From positions 1,438 to 15,575 of the forward strand of contig DNQP01000088.1 in NCBI GenBank assembly GCA_003500955.1: DNA of 14,138 nucleotides, written 5' to 3'. Origin of the DNA: Curvibacter sp. Lineage in GTDB: Bacteria > Pseudomonadota > Gammaproteobacteria > Burkholderiales > Burkholderiaceae_C. Each line of letters opens with the position of its first letter. Positions within the stretch are counted from its first letter, which is position 1. Shown in pieces: positions 1 through 6,559 of the stretch. The notes beneath the pieces are model-generated. The model was not told the origin of the DNA. It saw nothing but the letters and a program-made list of their open reading frames with translations, and did no database searches. The translations under genes and the position numbers were made by a program.

Positions 1-1
1 C

Positions 2-640
2 TACACCGACGAGAGCCGCCACAACGTGGCGCTCACCTGGTACGGCCTGCGGCAGCAGACTGAAAAGCAGGTGGTCGACGGCGTGACGCGCCCGAGCCGC
101 TGCCTGGCCGATTTCGTCGCGCCCAAGGGCGTGGCGCCCGACTACGTGGGCGTGTTTGCAGTCACGGCCGGCATCGGCGTGGAGAAGAAGGAGCAGTACT
201 TCATGGACGACCATGACGACTACTCCGCCATCATGCTCAAGGCCCTGGCCGACCGCCTGGCCGAGGCCTTTGCCGAATGCCTGCACCAGCGCGTGCGCAC
301 CGATCTCTGGGGTTATGCGGCGGGCGAGCAGCTGAGCAACGAGGACATGATCGCCGAGAAGTACCAGGGCATCCGTCCGGCACCCGGCTACCCGGCCTGC
401 CCGGACCACAGTGTGAAGAAAGAGATGTTCGAGCTGCTGCAGTGCGAGGAGATCGGCATGGGCCTCACCGAAAGCCTGGCCATGACACCGGCGGCCAGCG
501 TCAGCGGCTTCTACCTCGCGCATCCGCAGAGTGCCTACTTCAACGTCGGCCGTATCGGCGAAGACCAGCTGCATGATCTCGCGCGCCGCCGCGGCATGAG
601 CGAGCAGCAGCTGCAGCGCCTGCTCGCTCCCAATCTCTAG
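2..640 (+). CDS. metH: Cobalamin-dependent methionine synthase, C-terminal activation domain (5'-truncated by window)
   Basis: MetH transfers a methyl group from 5-methyltetrahydrofolate to homocysteine through B12, in the cytoplasm. The reading frame is open from base 2, so the gene starts outside the window; the 212 residues seen correspond to the C-terminal activation (SAM-binding) domain. The diagnostic motif RPAPGYPACPDH lies at fragment residues 125-136, the stretch that binds S-adenosylmethionine for reductive reactivation of oxidised cobalamin. The EAFAE helix (residues 88-92) and the C-terminal SAYFNVGRIGEDQ segment also fit the family. The TAG stop is at 638-640. A GTG at 26 lies inside the domain and is not a real start. 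No terminator is evident after the stop. The B12-binding and substrate domains cannot be seen here, so whether the protein is full-length or split, as occurs in some bacteria, is unknown. Confidence 0.95.
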   Translation, partial: YTDESRHNVALTWYGLRQQTEKQVVDGVTRPSRCLADFVAPKGVAPDYVGVFAVTAGIGVEKKEQYFMDDHDDYSAIMLKALADRLAEAFAECLHQRVRTDLWGYAAGEQLSNEDMIAEKYQGIRPAPGYPACPDHSVKKEMFELLQCEEIGMGLTESLAMTPAASVSGFYLAHPQSAYFNVGRIGEDQLHDLARRRGMSEQQLQRLLAPNL

Positions 641-748
641 GCGCCAGGCCGTCACCCGCTTTACGCAGTTTTACAAGCCAGACGGCTGGGCTGCGCGGGC
701 CACTGTCTACCATCCAAGCGCGACAGCGTTAAGGAGAAACCGGCCGCT

Positions 749-796
749 GTGTCGCCGGTCGTCGAAAACGCCAAACGAGCGAGGATATCCAGATGA
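749..796 (+). CDS. Possible 15-codon leader ORF overlapping the next gene by ATGA
   Basis: GTG at 749 opens a 15-codon frame (VSPVVENAKRARISR) whose TGA (794-796) overlaps the ATG (793-795) of the glycine-zipper gene in an ATGA arrangement. An AAGGAG sequence at 731-736 lies 12 nt upstream, which is long for a Shine-Dalgarno spacer. The start sits inside a perfect 6-bp inverted repeat (ACCGGC 739-744, GCCGGT 754-759). The overlap suggests translational coupling, but a frame this short can arise by chance in high-GC DNA and no homology can be claimed. Confidence 0.15.
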   Translation: MSPVVENAKRARISR

Positions 797-1470
797 GTGA
801 AGTGACAAGCACCGGCGCCGTGGTCGCCGGAACCAAGGGTTTGTGGATCGCGGTCGCCGTGCTGGGCGTGGCCGTGGTGGGTCTGGGCGGTGCGCTTTAC
901 ACCAGCCTGCGAACCAAAGAGGAGCCGCAACCCGTCGTCAGCGTTGCGCAACCTGCGGCGCCGCTGGCCCCTGCCGCACCGGCACCCGTCCCTGGGCAAG
1001 CTGCCGCGGCACCGGCGCCCTCAGCGCAGCATCAGCCGCGCCCGGCTTCGGTGAAGAAGCCGGCCGAGGTTCGTGCCGCGCCCGCACCGCTTGCTGCTGC
1101 GCCCGTGCCGGCGCCCGTACCCGCACCTGCCCCGATCTGCGGCGACTGTGCCACGGTGTCCAGCGTCACCCCCATCGAGCGGGAGATCGAGACCAGCGGT
1201 ACGGGCGCTGTGGCCGGCGGCGTGCTGGGCGCCATCGTCGGTAATCAGGTCGGCCGCGGTCACGGCCGCGATGTGGCCACCGTGCTCGGTGCCATCGGTG
1301 GCGGTGTCGCCGGCAACCAGATTGAAAAGAAGATGAAGAAAGTTGTGGCCTACCGCATCGACCTGCGCATGGACGATGGCAGCCGCCGTACGCTGGAGCT
1401 CGACCGCCCCATGGCCGTGGGTGAGCGCGTACGCTACGACGGTCAGACCGTGCAGCCGATCAAGGGCTAA
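793..1470 (+). CDS. Glycine-zipper 2TM-domain envelope protein
   Basis: A 225-residue protein of unknown exact role, with the glycine-zipper 2TM (Rick_17kDa/SlyB-like) fold found in envelope proteins. In order: a short cytoplasmic N-terminus; one hydrophobic segment at about residues 17-37 that works as an uncleaved anchor; a Pro/Ala-rich linker at about 46-113, likely spanning periplasm; a Cys pair in ICGDCATV; a glycine-rich stretch with two zipper helices (about 137-175, small residues every four positions); and a C-terminal beta-type domain (RMDDGSRRTLELD, VGERVRYDGQTV). There is no lipobox, so it is not an obvious lipoprotein. The ATG at 793 is supported by GAGG at 781-784. The stop TAA overlaps the stop of the convergent MFS gene. 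Function is inferred only from the fold, perhaps envelope stability or stress. Confidence 0.8.
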   Translation: MSEVTSTGAVVAGTKGLWIAVAVLGVAVVGLGGALYTSLRTKEEPQPVVSVAQPAAPLAPAAPAPVPGQAAAAPAPSAQHQPRPASVKKPAEVRAAPAPLAAAPVPAPVPAPAPICGDCATVSSVTPIEREIETSGTGAVAGGVLGAIVGNQVGRGHGRDVATVLGAIGGGVAGNQIEKKMKKVVAYRIDLRMDDGSRRTLELDRPMAVGERVRYDGQTVQPIKG

Positions 1471-2663
1471 GCGCGCGCCAGGCCCTGGGCCCAGGTCAGG
1501 GCCAGCACCCCCAGCACACTGAGCCCCAGCAGCAGGAGCAGGCCGCTGGTGTAGGCGCCGGCCGGTGTCCACATCAGGCCCAGCAGCCAGGGGGTGGCGG
1601 CACGGCCTACGGCCATGGGCAGGCCCAGCGCGCCGTTCAGGCTGGCCGCCTGCTCACGATTCACATACTCGGCTACCGCCGTTCCCTTGACGATGGTCAG
1701 CATGCCGTTGCCGATCCCGTATACGGCGACGAAGGTCACCACCAGCGCCATCTGCGCCGCGCCCGTCAGCGGTGCCAGCAGCAGGATGAGCAGGCCCAGC
1801 GGGATCAGGCAGGGTATGAGCTGGTTCACCCGGTGCAAGTCCAGGTGGCGCTCGAAGAAAAACAACAGGGCCCGGCCGCCGACCTGCAACACGCCGACGG
1901 CTGCCGGCACAGCGATGACCCAGGTTTCTTCAAGACCATAGCCGCGCAGCAGGCTGACCATGTGCGCGGGCAGCGCGGCGGTGACGCCCATCAGCAGCAC
2001 GATGAAGGCCCCCACCAGCAGGTAGGGTGCGCTCCGCAGGTGCTGGCGCAGCCGTGGCTGCGGCGCATGCGCCTCGATCTGGCGAGGCCGCGGCGCGTTA
2101 CGCAGCACCCGGGCATGGATAGGTGCACACACGAGCAACTGCAGCGCCGCCAGTGGCCACAGGGCCTGGCGCCAACCCAGATGCGTCATCAACCAGGCGA
2201 TCAGGGGCAGGAAGACCGTGCTGGCCAGCCCACCGAGAAAGGTGATGACGATGATGGCGCGGCGAAAGTCCTGGGGGTAGCGGCGGATCACCACGGCAAA
2301 GGCAGGCGAGTACAGCGTGGCAGCCAAGCCCGCACCGAGCAAGACCCAGACTCCGTAGTAGGTCGCCTGGCTCTCCACCTGGCTGTGCAGGGCCAGGCCC
2401 AGCGCCAGCACCAGCGAACCCAGGGTCATCACCCAGCGCTCGTGGCCACGATCGATCAGGCGCCCGACCGGCCAGGCCAGCAGGCCCTCCGCCAGCAGGC
2501 CCAGGCTGAAAGCCAGTGAGGCGTCGGCGCGGCTCAGGCCCAGCTCGCGCTCGACCGGTTCCAGCAGCAGGCCAAAGAGGTAGAAGACGCTGCCCCAGCT
2601 GATCAGCTGCGTGAGGGACAGCCAGCCGATGAGAGAGGGGCTTTGGCCTGGGCCTTGAGGCAT
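1467..2663 (-). CDS. MFS transporter, probably co-transcribed with the flavin hydroxylase
   Basis: A 398-residue integral membrane protein with about 12 hydrophobic segments in the 6+6 layout of the major facilitator superfamily. A motif-A-like loop, GRLIDRGHERW, lies between segments 2 and 3. It starts at ATG 2661-2663 with no strong Shine-Dalgarno sequence. Only 39 nt separate it from the stop of the hydroxylase gene upstream on the same strand, so the two probably form an operon. An imperfect hairpin (CAGC/CCT arms, 2679-2697) sits in that gap. Inference from context: it imports the hydroxylase substrate or exports a related acid or product. The substrate cannot be read from sequence. Its 3' end overlaps the glycine-zipper gene by 4 nt. 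Confidence 0.85.
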   Translation of the reverse strand: MPQGPGQSPSLIGWLSLTQLISWGSVFYLFGLLLEPVERELGLSRADASLAFSLGLLAEGLLAWPVGRLIDRGHERWVMTLGSLVLALGLALHSQVESQATYYGVWVLLGAGLAATLYSPAFAVVIRRYPQDFRRAIIVITFLGGLASTVFLPLIAWLMTHLGWRQALWPLAALQLLVCAPIHARVLRNAPRPRQIEAHAPQPRLRQHLRSAPYLLVGAFIVLLMGVTAALPAHMVSLLRGYGLEETWVIAVPAAVGVLQVGGRALLFFFERHLDLHRVNQLIPCLIPLGLLILLLAPLTGAAQMALVVTFVAVYGIGNGMLTIVKGTAVAEYVNREQAASLNGALGLPMAVGRAATPWLLGLMWTPAGAYTSGLLLLLGLSVLGVLALTWAQGLARA

Positions 2664-2702
2664 GGCGTGATGATAGGTCAGCGCCTGCCAGGGGCTGGTG
2701 CC

Positions 2703-4325
2703 TCAGGTCCTGCCACTGGCCCGTGTCAATGCGCGCAGGGCGTCTTGCGCCGTGGCATCCTGCCCGCCCACCCAGGCGACGTAGTGATCGGGTCGCACCA
2801 GGATCAGCTTCGCCTCGTAACGCGCCCGTTCATCTTCCCGGCTGTCCTCGATGAGGCTCAGGGGGATCTGCATGCGGCGTGCCGCGTCGCGACAAGTCGC
2901 GGTGATGGCGGCGTCTGCGCCCAGCGCGAGCAGGGTGTAGCCAGCGCCCAGGCGCTCGTAGACGTTGTCGCCCGCCGAGAGCGTGGCCGGTGCGAGGTGG
3001 TGGCCCGGCCGCGCCGCGTAGCGGTGGCTGCCTTGGGCGCTGCCGCCGCTGGCGCCCGGGCATTCGGCCACGATGACGGGTGAGCCTTCGTAGTGGGGTT
3101 CAAAGGCATGGACCTCGCCCACCGCGCCCTGGCTGCGGGCCTGCCAGGCCTGTTCAAAAGCCGGGCGGTCGCGTTCAGGCGCGTAGGCTTCGAGGAAGGC
3201 CCGGTCGACCTCGATCGAGCGGGCAATGAAATCGCGCGCGGTGGACGCAAAGACGCCATGACGTTCGGGGTGGTAGGAATCGAGCAGGGCGTCGCTGCCC
3301 CAGCCCTGCAGCCGGGCGGCCAGCTTCCAGCCCAGATTGCGCGCGTCTTCGAAGCCCGTGTTGATACCGTAGCCGCCATACGGGGGATGGCTGTGTGCGG
3401 CGTCGCCGGCGACAAAGACGCGACCCGATCGGTAGCTGTCGGCAATGGCGAAGCGAAGGTCCCAGAAGCCGATGTGCTCGAAGGCCACGTCGAACTCGGC
3501 GCCCACCGCCTCGTGCAGATAGGCCTGGAAGTCGAAGTTGTCCCGCGTCGTGCCGGCGGGAACGGGGGCGTGGAAAAACCAGCTGTTGCCCAGATCGACC
3601 CGCCCGAAGAACTTCCAGTAGCCCTGCAGTTCGGGTTGCAGCACGTTGTAGTAGGACTTGCCGGGGTAGCGTGCCAGCAGCTCGTGCAGGCCGCGCGAGC
3701 GGAAGACCAGCAAGACCATCATGCGGTCGTGATCGGCGAGCGTCTGCGTGATGCCGGCCTGCGTGCGCACCAGGGAGCGGCTGCCGTCGCAGCCCACAGC
3801 GTAATCGGCGTGCAGCGTGACGCGTCCTGTACCGTCGCGTGCCGCCGCAGTGATGTGCACCCCGTCGTCGTCGGTCTGCAACGACTCGGCATCCCAGCCA
3901 TACAGCACGCGCACCGAGGGCAGCTCGGCCACGCGCTTGCGCAGCACGGCTTCGGTGGCGTACTGGGGCAGGCGTTCGTTGCTCTTGAAGTAATAAGGAC
4001 GCACCAGATCCCGCTGCAGCCAGTCGTAGCTGTACGGGCTGAGCAGCGAGCCGTAGGCGGTGAGACCGCCGATGCCGTATTCCGGTGGGATCGTGCGTGC
4101 GGCGCGCAGCTGCTGCTCGGCGCCCCAGAAATGGAAATGCTCCATCGTGCGCTGCGTGAGGTTCTGCCCCTTGGGGATGGGTTGCGGCTCCGCGTGGCGC
4201 TCGATCACGGTGCACCGGATGTCGCGTTGGCCAAGTTCAATCGCCAGGCCCATGCCCACCGGGCCGCCGCCGACGATGACGACCTGGGTGTGTTCGACGG
4301 AGGACGGGCTGGCGGTCTGCGACAT
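2703..4325 (-). CDS. FAD-dependent aromatic hydroxylase (class A flavoprotein monooxygenase)
   Basis: A 540-residue cytoplasmic flavoprotein of the PheA/TfdB/MhpA type, expected to hydroxylate an aromatic ring using NAD(P)H and O2. The dinucleotide-binding motif GGGPVG is at residues 19-24, the DG motif (CDGSRS) at 179-184 and the second FAD motif GDAAHSHPP at 307-315, followed by GGYGINTGFEDARNLGWKLA-type sequence that contacts the flavin. The last ~90 residues (ending ILVRPDHYVAWVGG plus a short tail) match the thioredoxin-like C-terminal domain of phenol-hydroxylase relatives. Length is normal and all three FAD motifs are intact. ATG is at 4323-4325 with only a weak purine stretch upstream. 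The IPKGQNLTQRTMEHF segment recalls hydroxylases acting on substituted phenols or catechols, but I cannot assign the substrate. The gene diverges from a LysR gene and leads a probable operon with an MFS transporter. Confidence 0.9.
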   Translation of the reverse strand: MSQTASPSSVEHTQVVIVGGGPVGMGLAIELGQRDIRCTVIERHAEPQPIPKGQNLTQRTMEHFHFWGAEQQLRAARTIPPEYGIGGLTAYGSLLSPYSYDWLQRDLVRPYYFKSNERLPQYATEAVLRKRVAELPSVRVLYGWDAESLQTDDDGVHITAAARDGTGRVTLHADYAVGCDGSRSLVRTQAGITQTLADHDRMMVLLVFRSRGLHELLARYPGKSYYNVLQPELQGYWKFFGRVDLGNSWFFHAPVPAGTTRDNFDFQAYLHEAVGAEFDVAFEHIGFWDLRFAIADSYRSGRVFVAGDAAHSHPPYGGYGINTGFEDARNLGWKLAARLQGWGSDALLDSYHPERHGVFASTARDFIARSIEVDRAFLEAYAPERDRPAFEQAWQARSQGAVGEVHAFEPHYEGSPVIVAECPGASGGSAQGSHRYAARPGHHLAPATLSAGDNVYERLGAGYTLLALGADAAITATCRDAARRMQIPLSLIEDSREDERARYEAKLILVRPDHYVAWVGGQDATAQDALRALTRASGRT

Positions 4326-4373
4326 GGGTGGGGATGGCTCTCGGGTCTGAAGGTCCGCATTAGGCCGTGAACT

Positions 4374-4393
4374 CTAGAATTAGACAAGTTTAG
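4374..4393. promoter_or_regulatory. Imperfect inverted repeat in the hydroxylase/lysR divergent promoter region
   Basis: CTAGAATT (4374-4381) and AAGTTTAG (4386-4393) form an imperfect dyad (6 of 8 positions) with a 4-nt centre, inside an AT-rich island in otherwise GC-rich DNA. On the minus strand, TTGTCT followed after 19 nt by TAATGC could be the -35/-10 of the hydroxylase operon. TAGACA at 4381-4386 is a possible -35 for lysR, but no good -10 accompanies it. All of these calls are weak. Confidence 0.3.
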
Positions 4394-4395
4394 GT

Positions 4396-4415
4396 ATGAC
4401 ATGAACTCATAAAGT
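4396..4415 (-). promoter_or_regulatory. Candidate LysR operator, copy 1 (reads toward the hydroxylase)
   Basis: Read on the minus strand, this 20-mer contains TTATGAGTTCATGTCA. It matches 16 of 20 positions of the sequence at 5346-5365 upstream of the Bug gene. The core ATGARTTCAT is a near-palindrome, and the T-N11-A signature of LysR-type binding sites is present in both copies. It ends 70 nt before the hydroxylase ATG, and its other edge lies 6 nt from the lysR ATG, so binding here could also repress lysR itself. Confidence 0.5.
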
Positions 4416-4421
4416 ATCCCT

Positions 4422-5321
4422 ATGAACCTTTCCATGCGTCAGCTACGCGCCTTTCTGCAGGTGGCACGCTCCGGCAGCTTCACGCGGGCCGCCGAGCGTG
4501 CCCACATGACGCAGGCTGGGCTGAGCATCCTGGTGCGCGAGGTCGAGCGCCAGTTGGGCGCCCGGCTGTTCGACCGGACGACCCGCGCCGTGCAGCTGAC
4601 CGAGGCGGGCAAGCGCTTGGCCGTGGTGGCCGAGTCGGTGCTGCGCCAGCTGGACGACGCGACGGCCGAGGTGGATGCCATCGGCCAGCGTACACGCCAG
4701 CAGCTGCGTATTGCCGCCACGCCCCTGGTGTCCTCGCACCTGCTGCCCCAGGTGCTGGCGCGTTTCCGTGAAAGTCACGGGGACGTGCAAGTCCAGCTCG
4801 TCGACACCCACCTGGAGAACGTGCAGGCCCTGGTCGAGTCGGGTGCGGTGGACCTGGGCCTGGGCTTTTTCTTCAAGGTGGCTTCGGGTCTGGTGCGTCG
4901 GCAGCTGGCGGAGTTTCCCCTGATGCGGGTCTCGCCTTCCGATGCGGCGCCCGAGGGCATCGGCCGCGCGAGCTGGGCTTCGCTGCGCGCCGCACAGCTG
5001 ATCACGTTGTCCGCGGAGAACCCGATCCAGCGCGTGATCGACGCGCATCTGGACAAGCTCGGCATCGTGCACGACGACGTCCGTCCGGTGAGCTTTCTGG
5101 CCACGCAGATCTCCATGGTCGAGGCGGGCTTCGGCTCCGCCGTGATGCCGACCTTCGCGATCGCGGCCTGCCGCCACCACCGGGTGCGGCTTGATGTGCT
5201 GGGCAGCCCGCAGGTGAAGCTGGGCTTCTACCGTGTGTCGCGTCGCGGTGTGGCCGAAACCGAGGCCATGAAGGCCTTCGGCGAGGCCTTTGCCCGTCAC
5301 CTGCCGTCCATGTCGCGCTGA
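4422..5321 (+). CDS. LysR-type transcriptional regulator
   Basis: A 299-residue regulator of standard LTTR length. The N-terminal winged helix-turn-helix (about residues 5-63) shows the family pattern LRAFLQVARSGSFTRAAERA, then SILVREVERQLGARLFDR and LTEAGKRL. The C-terminal effector domain (about 92-295) begins RIAATPLVSSHLLPQVLARF and has the usual periplasmic-binding-like alternation. It is divergent from the hydroxylase operon (96 nt between start codons) and codirectional with the Bug gene, the normal position for an activator of neighbouring catabolic genes. No Shine-Dalgarno sequence is visible before ATG 4422 or the in-frame ATG 4434; the first is kept because the HTH is complete from it. 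The inducer is unknown, probably the hydroxylase substrate or an intermediate. No terminator is obvious after the stop. Confidence 0.92.
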   Translation: MNLSMRQLRAFLQVARSGSFTRAAERAHMTQAGLSILVREVERQLGARLFDRTTRAVQLTEAGKRLAVVAESVLRQLDDATAEVDAIGQRTRQQLRIAATPLVSSHLLPQVLARFRESHGDVQVQLVDTHLENVQALVESGAVDLGLGFFFKVASGLVRRQLAEFPLMRVSPSDAAPEGIGRASWASLRAAQLITLSAENPIQRVIDAHLDKLGIVHDDVRPVSFLATQISMVEAGFGSAVMPTFAIAACRHHRVRLDVLGSPQVKLGFYRVSRRGVAETEAMKAFGEAFARHLPSMSR

Positions 5322-5345
5322 ACGCCGGTCTTCATCCATTGCTGA

Positions 5346-5365
5346 ATCTTATGAATTCATGTGAT
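5346..5365 (+). promoter_or_regulatory. Candidate LysR operator, copy 2 (reads toward the Bug gene)
   Basis: Contains TTATGAATTCATGTGA, with a perfect 10-bp palindrome ATGAATTCAT at 5351-5360. It is 16/20 identical to the reverse strand of 4396-4415. It lies in an AT-rich stretch between lysR and the Bug gene and ends 108 nt before ATG 5474, a distance compatible with an activator site plus a 5' leader. TGAAT recurs at 5343, 5352 and 5369. No convincing sigma-70 promoter is visible downstream. Confidence 0.5.
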
Positions 5366-5473
5366 TTCTGAATTTCCGCAGGTCCCGGGCGGGTGGCCTA
5401 ATAGCAGCAGACCGCGCACAGCAGCTTGAGCTGGCTCAGCTGGCGTGCATTCCATACCCGGGCAGGAGACGAC

Positions 5474-6448
5474 ATGAAGTATCAATGGATCAAGAAATTG
5501 GCATGGATGGCCGCCGGCATGGTGCTGTCCAGCGCGGCGTGGGCCGCCTGGCCCGAGCGCACCATCACGCTGGTCGTGCCCTACACCCCCGGCACGGGGA
5601 TCGACCTCGTCGCGCGCCAGCTCGCCGCGCGGCTGCCCAAGGTGCTGGGCCAGCCCGTGATCGTCGAGAACGTGCCAGGCGCGAGCGGCAACATCGGCAG
5701 CGAGCGTGTGGCGCGCGCGGCCCCGGATGGTTACACCCTGCTGGTGCAGGTCAACACGCTGGTGATGAACAAGAGCCTGTACAAGTCCTTGCCCTACGAC
5801 CCGGTCAACGACTTCGCGCCGGTGACCCTCACCTCCTGGGGCACGTTGCTGCTGGTGGCCAATCCCTCGGTGCAGAAAGCCGCCACGGCCCAGCAGATGG
5901 TTGCCGCCGCCAAGGCCAAGCCCGGTCAATTGACGTACGGCACACCGGGTGTGGGCACACCGCACCATCTGGCCATGGCGCAGCTGCTGCAGGTCAACGG
6001 CCTGGACATGCTGCACGTCCCCTACAAAGGCACGGCGGGTGCCGTGACCGACCTGCTGGGCGGTCGTCTGGACTTCATGTTCCTGCCGGTGCACGTGGCC
6101 CTGCCCCAGATCACGGCGGGCAAGCTGCACGCCCTGGCCACCGGCAGCGACCAGCGCGTGCCCCAACTCCCGCAGGTGCCCACGCTGGCCGAGGCGGGGG
6201 TGAGGACGGGCAACGTGGAGATGTGGTACGGCGTGCTGGCGCCCAAGGGCACGCCCGCCGACATCGTGGCGCGCCTGGACCGCGAGATCAGCGCCATTCT
6301 GCGCCAGCCCGACCTGGCCACCGCTTTCGAGGCCCAGGGCATGACGCCCGCACCCAAGGGCACACCCGCCGCCTTCGGCGCCCTGATCAGCAAAGACGCC
6401 GAGCGTTGGGCCGAGGTGGTGCGCCAGGGCAATATCACGGCCGAATAG
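5474..6448 (+). CDS. Bug-family tripartite tricarboxylate transporter substrate-binding protein
   Basis: A periplasmic binding protein of the Bug/TctC family, typical of Burkholderiales, which capture carboxylates, aromatic acids and similar ligands. The ATG at 5474 is preferred over an upstream in-frame start at 5426 because GGAGA lies just before it (5465-5469) and the product then begins with a signal peptide: KK near the N-terminus, a hydrophobic core (LAWMAAGMVLSS), and AWA before the likely cleavage site at residue 24/25. The mature part opens WPERTITLVVPYTPGTGID and continues with the family segment PVIVENVPGASGNIG. The protein is 324 residues, normal for the family, and has no lipobox. 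No TctA/TctB membrane genes are in the window, so it may use a distant transporter or act in sensing. Position beside lysR suggests it binds the compound the hydroxylase attacks. Confidence 0.9.
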   Translation: MKYQWIKKLAWMAAGMVLSSAAWAAWPERTITLVVPYTPGTGIDLVARQLAARLPKVLGQPVIVENVPGASGNIGSERVARAAPDGYTLLVQVNTLVMNKSLYKSLPYDPVNDFAPVTLTSWGTLLLVANPSVQKAATAQQMVAAAKAKPGQLTYGTPGVGTPHHLAMAQLLQVNGLDMLHVPYKGTAGAVTDLLGGRLDFMFLPVHVALPQITAGKLHALATGSDQRVPQLPQVPTLAEAGVRTGNVEMWYGVLAPKGTPADIVARLDREISAILRQPDLATAFEAQGMTPAPKGTPAAFGALISKDAERWAEVVRQGNITAE

Positions 6449-6496
6449 TCGGTCCCCGCGCCCGCCCTCGCGCCCGCGTGCGCCCGGGGCGACGTT

Positions 6497-6502
6497 TATG
6501 AT
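6497..6502 (+). promoter_or_regulatory. Possible -10 element for the downstream MFS gene
   Basis: TATGAT, one base from the sigma-70 -10 consensus, with no recognisable -35 at the usual distance. If used, transcription would start near 6509, after the in-frame GTG at 6506, which favours ATG 6560 as the start of the MFS gene. Confidence 0.25.
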
Positions 6503-6518
6503 CCAGTGCACTTGACGC

Positions 6519-6541
6519 ACGGCGCCCCTGTCGGGCGCCGT
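6519..6541 (+). other. Perfect 9-bp stem-loop between the Bug and MFS genes
   Basis: ACGGCGCCC (6519-6527) pairs fully with GGGCGCCGT (6533-6541) around a 5-nt loop CTGTC. No T run follows, so it is not a standard intrinsic terminator. It may be a leader hairpin 18 nt before ATG 6560, a protective 3' end for the Bug transcript, or a dyad for a regulator. Confidence 0.45.
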
Positions 6542-6559
6542 CGCACTGAACGCTTCCCC

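Noticed and set aside
3093..4370. 425-codon plus-strand open frame opposite the hydroxylase
   Set aside because: It is the antisense shadow of a clear flavoprotein gene; composition is Ala/Arg/Gly/Val-rich with no motif.
5426..5473. Upstream in-frame start giving a longer Bug protein
   Set aside because: It would put 16 extra residues before a normal signal peptide, and the ribosome site fits ATG 5474.
5357..6520. 387-codon minus-strand open frame opposite the Bug gene
   Set aside because: Antisense to a protein with a signal peptide and family motifs; low-complexity composition.
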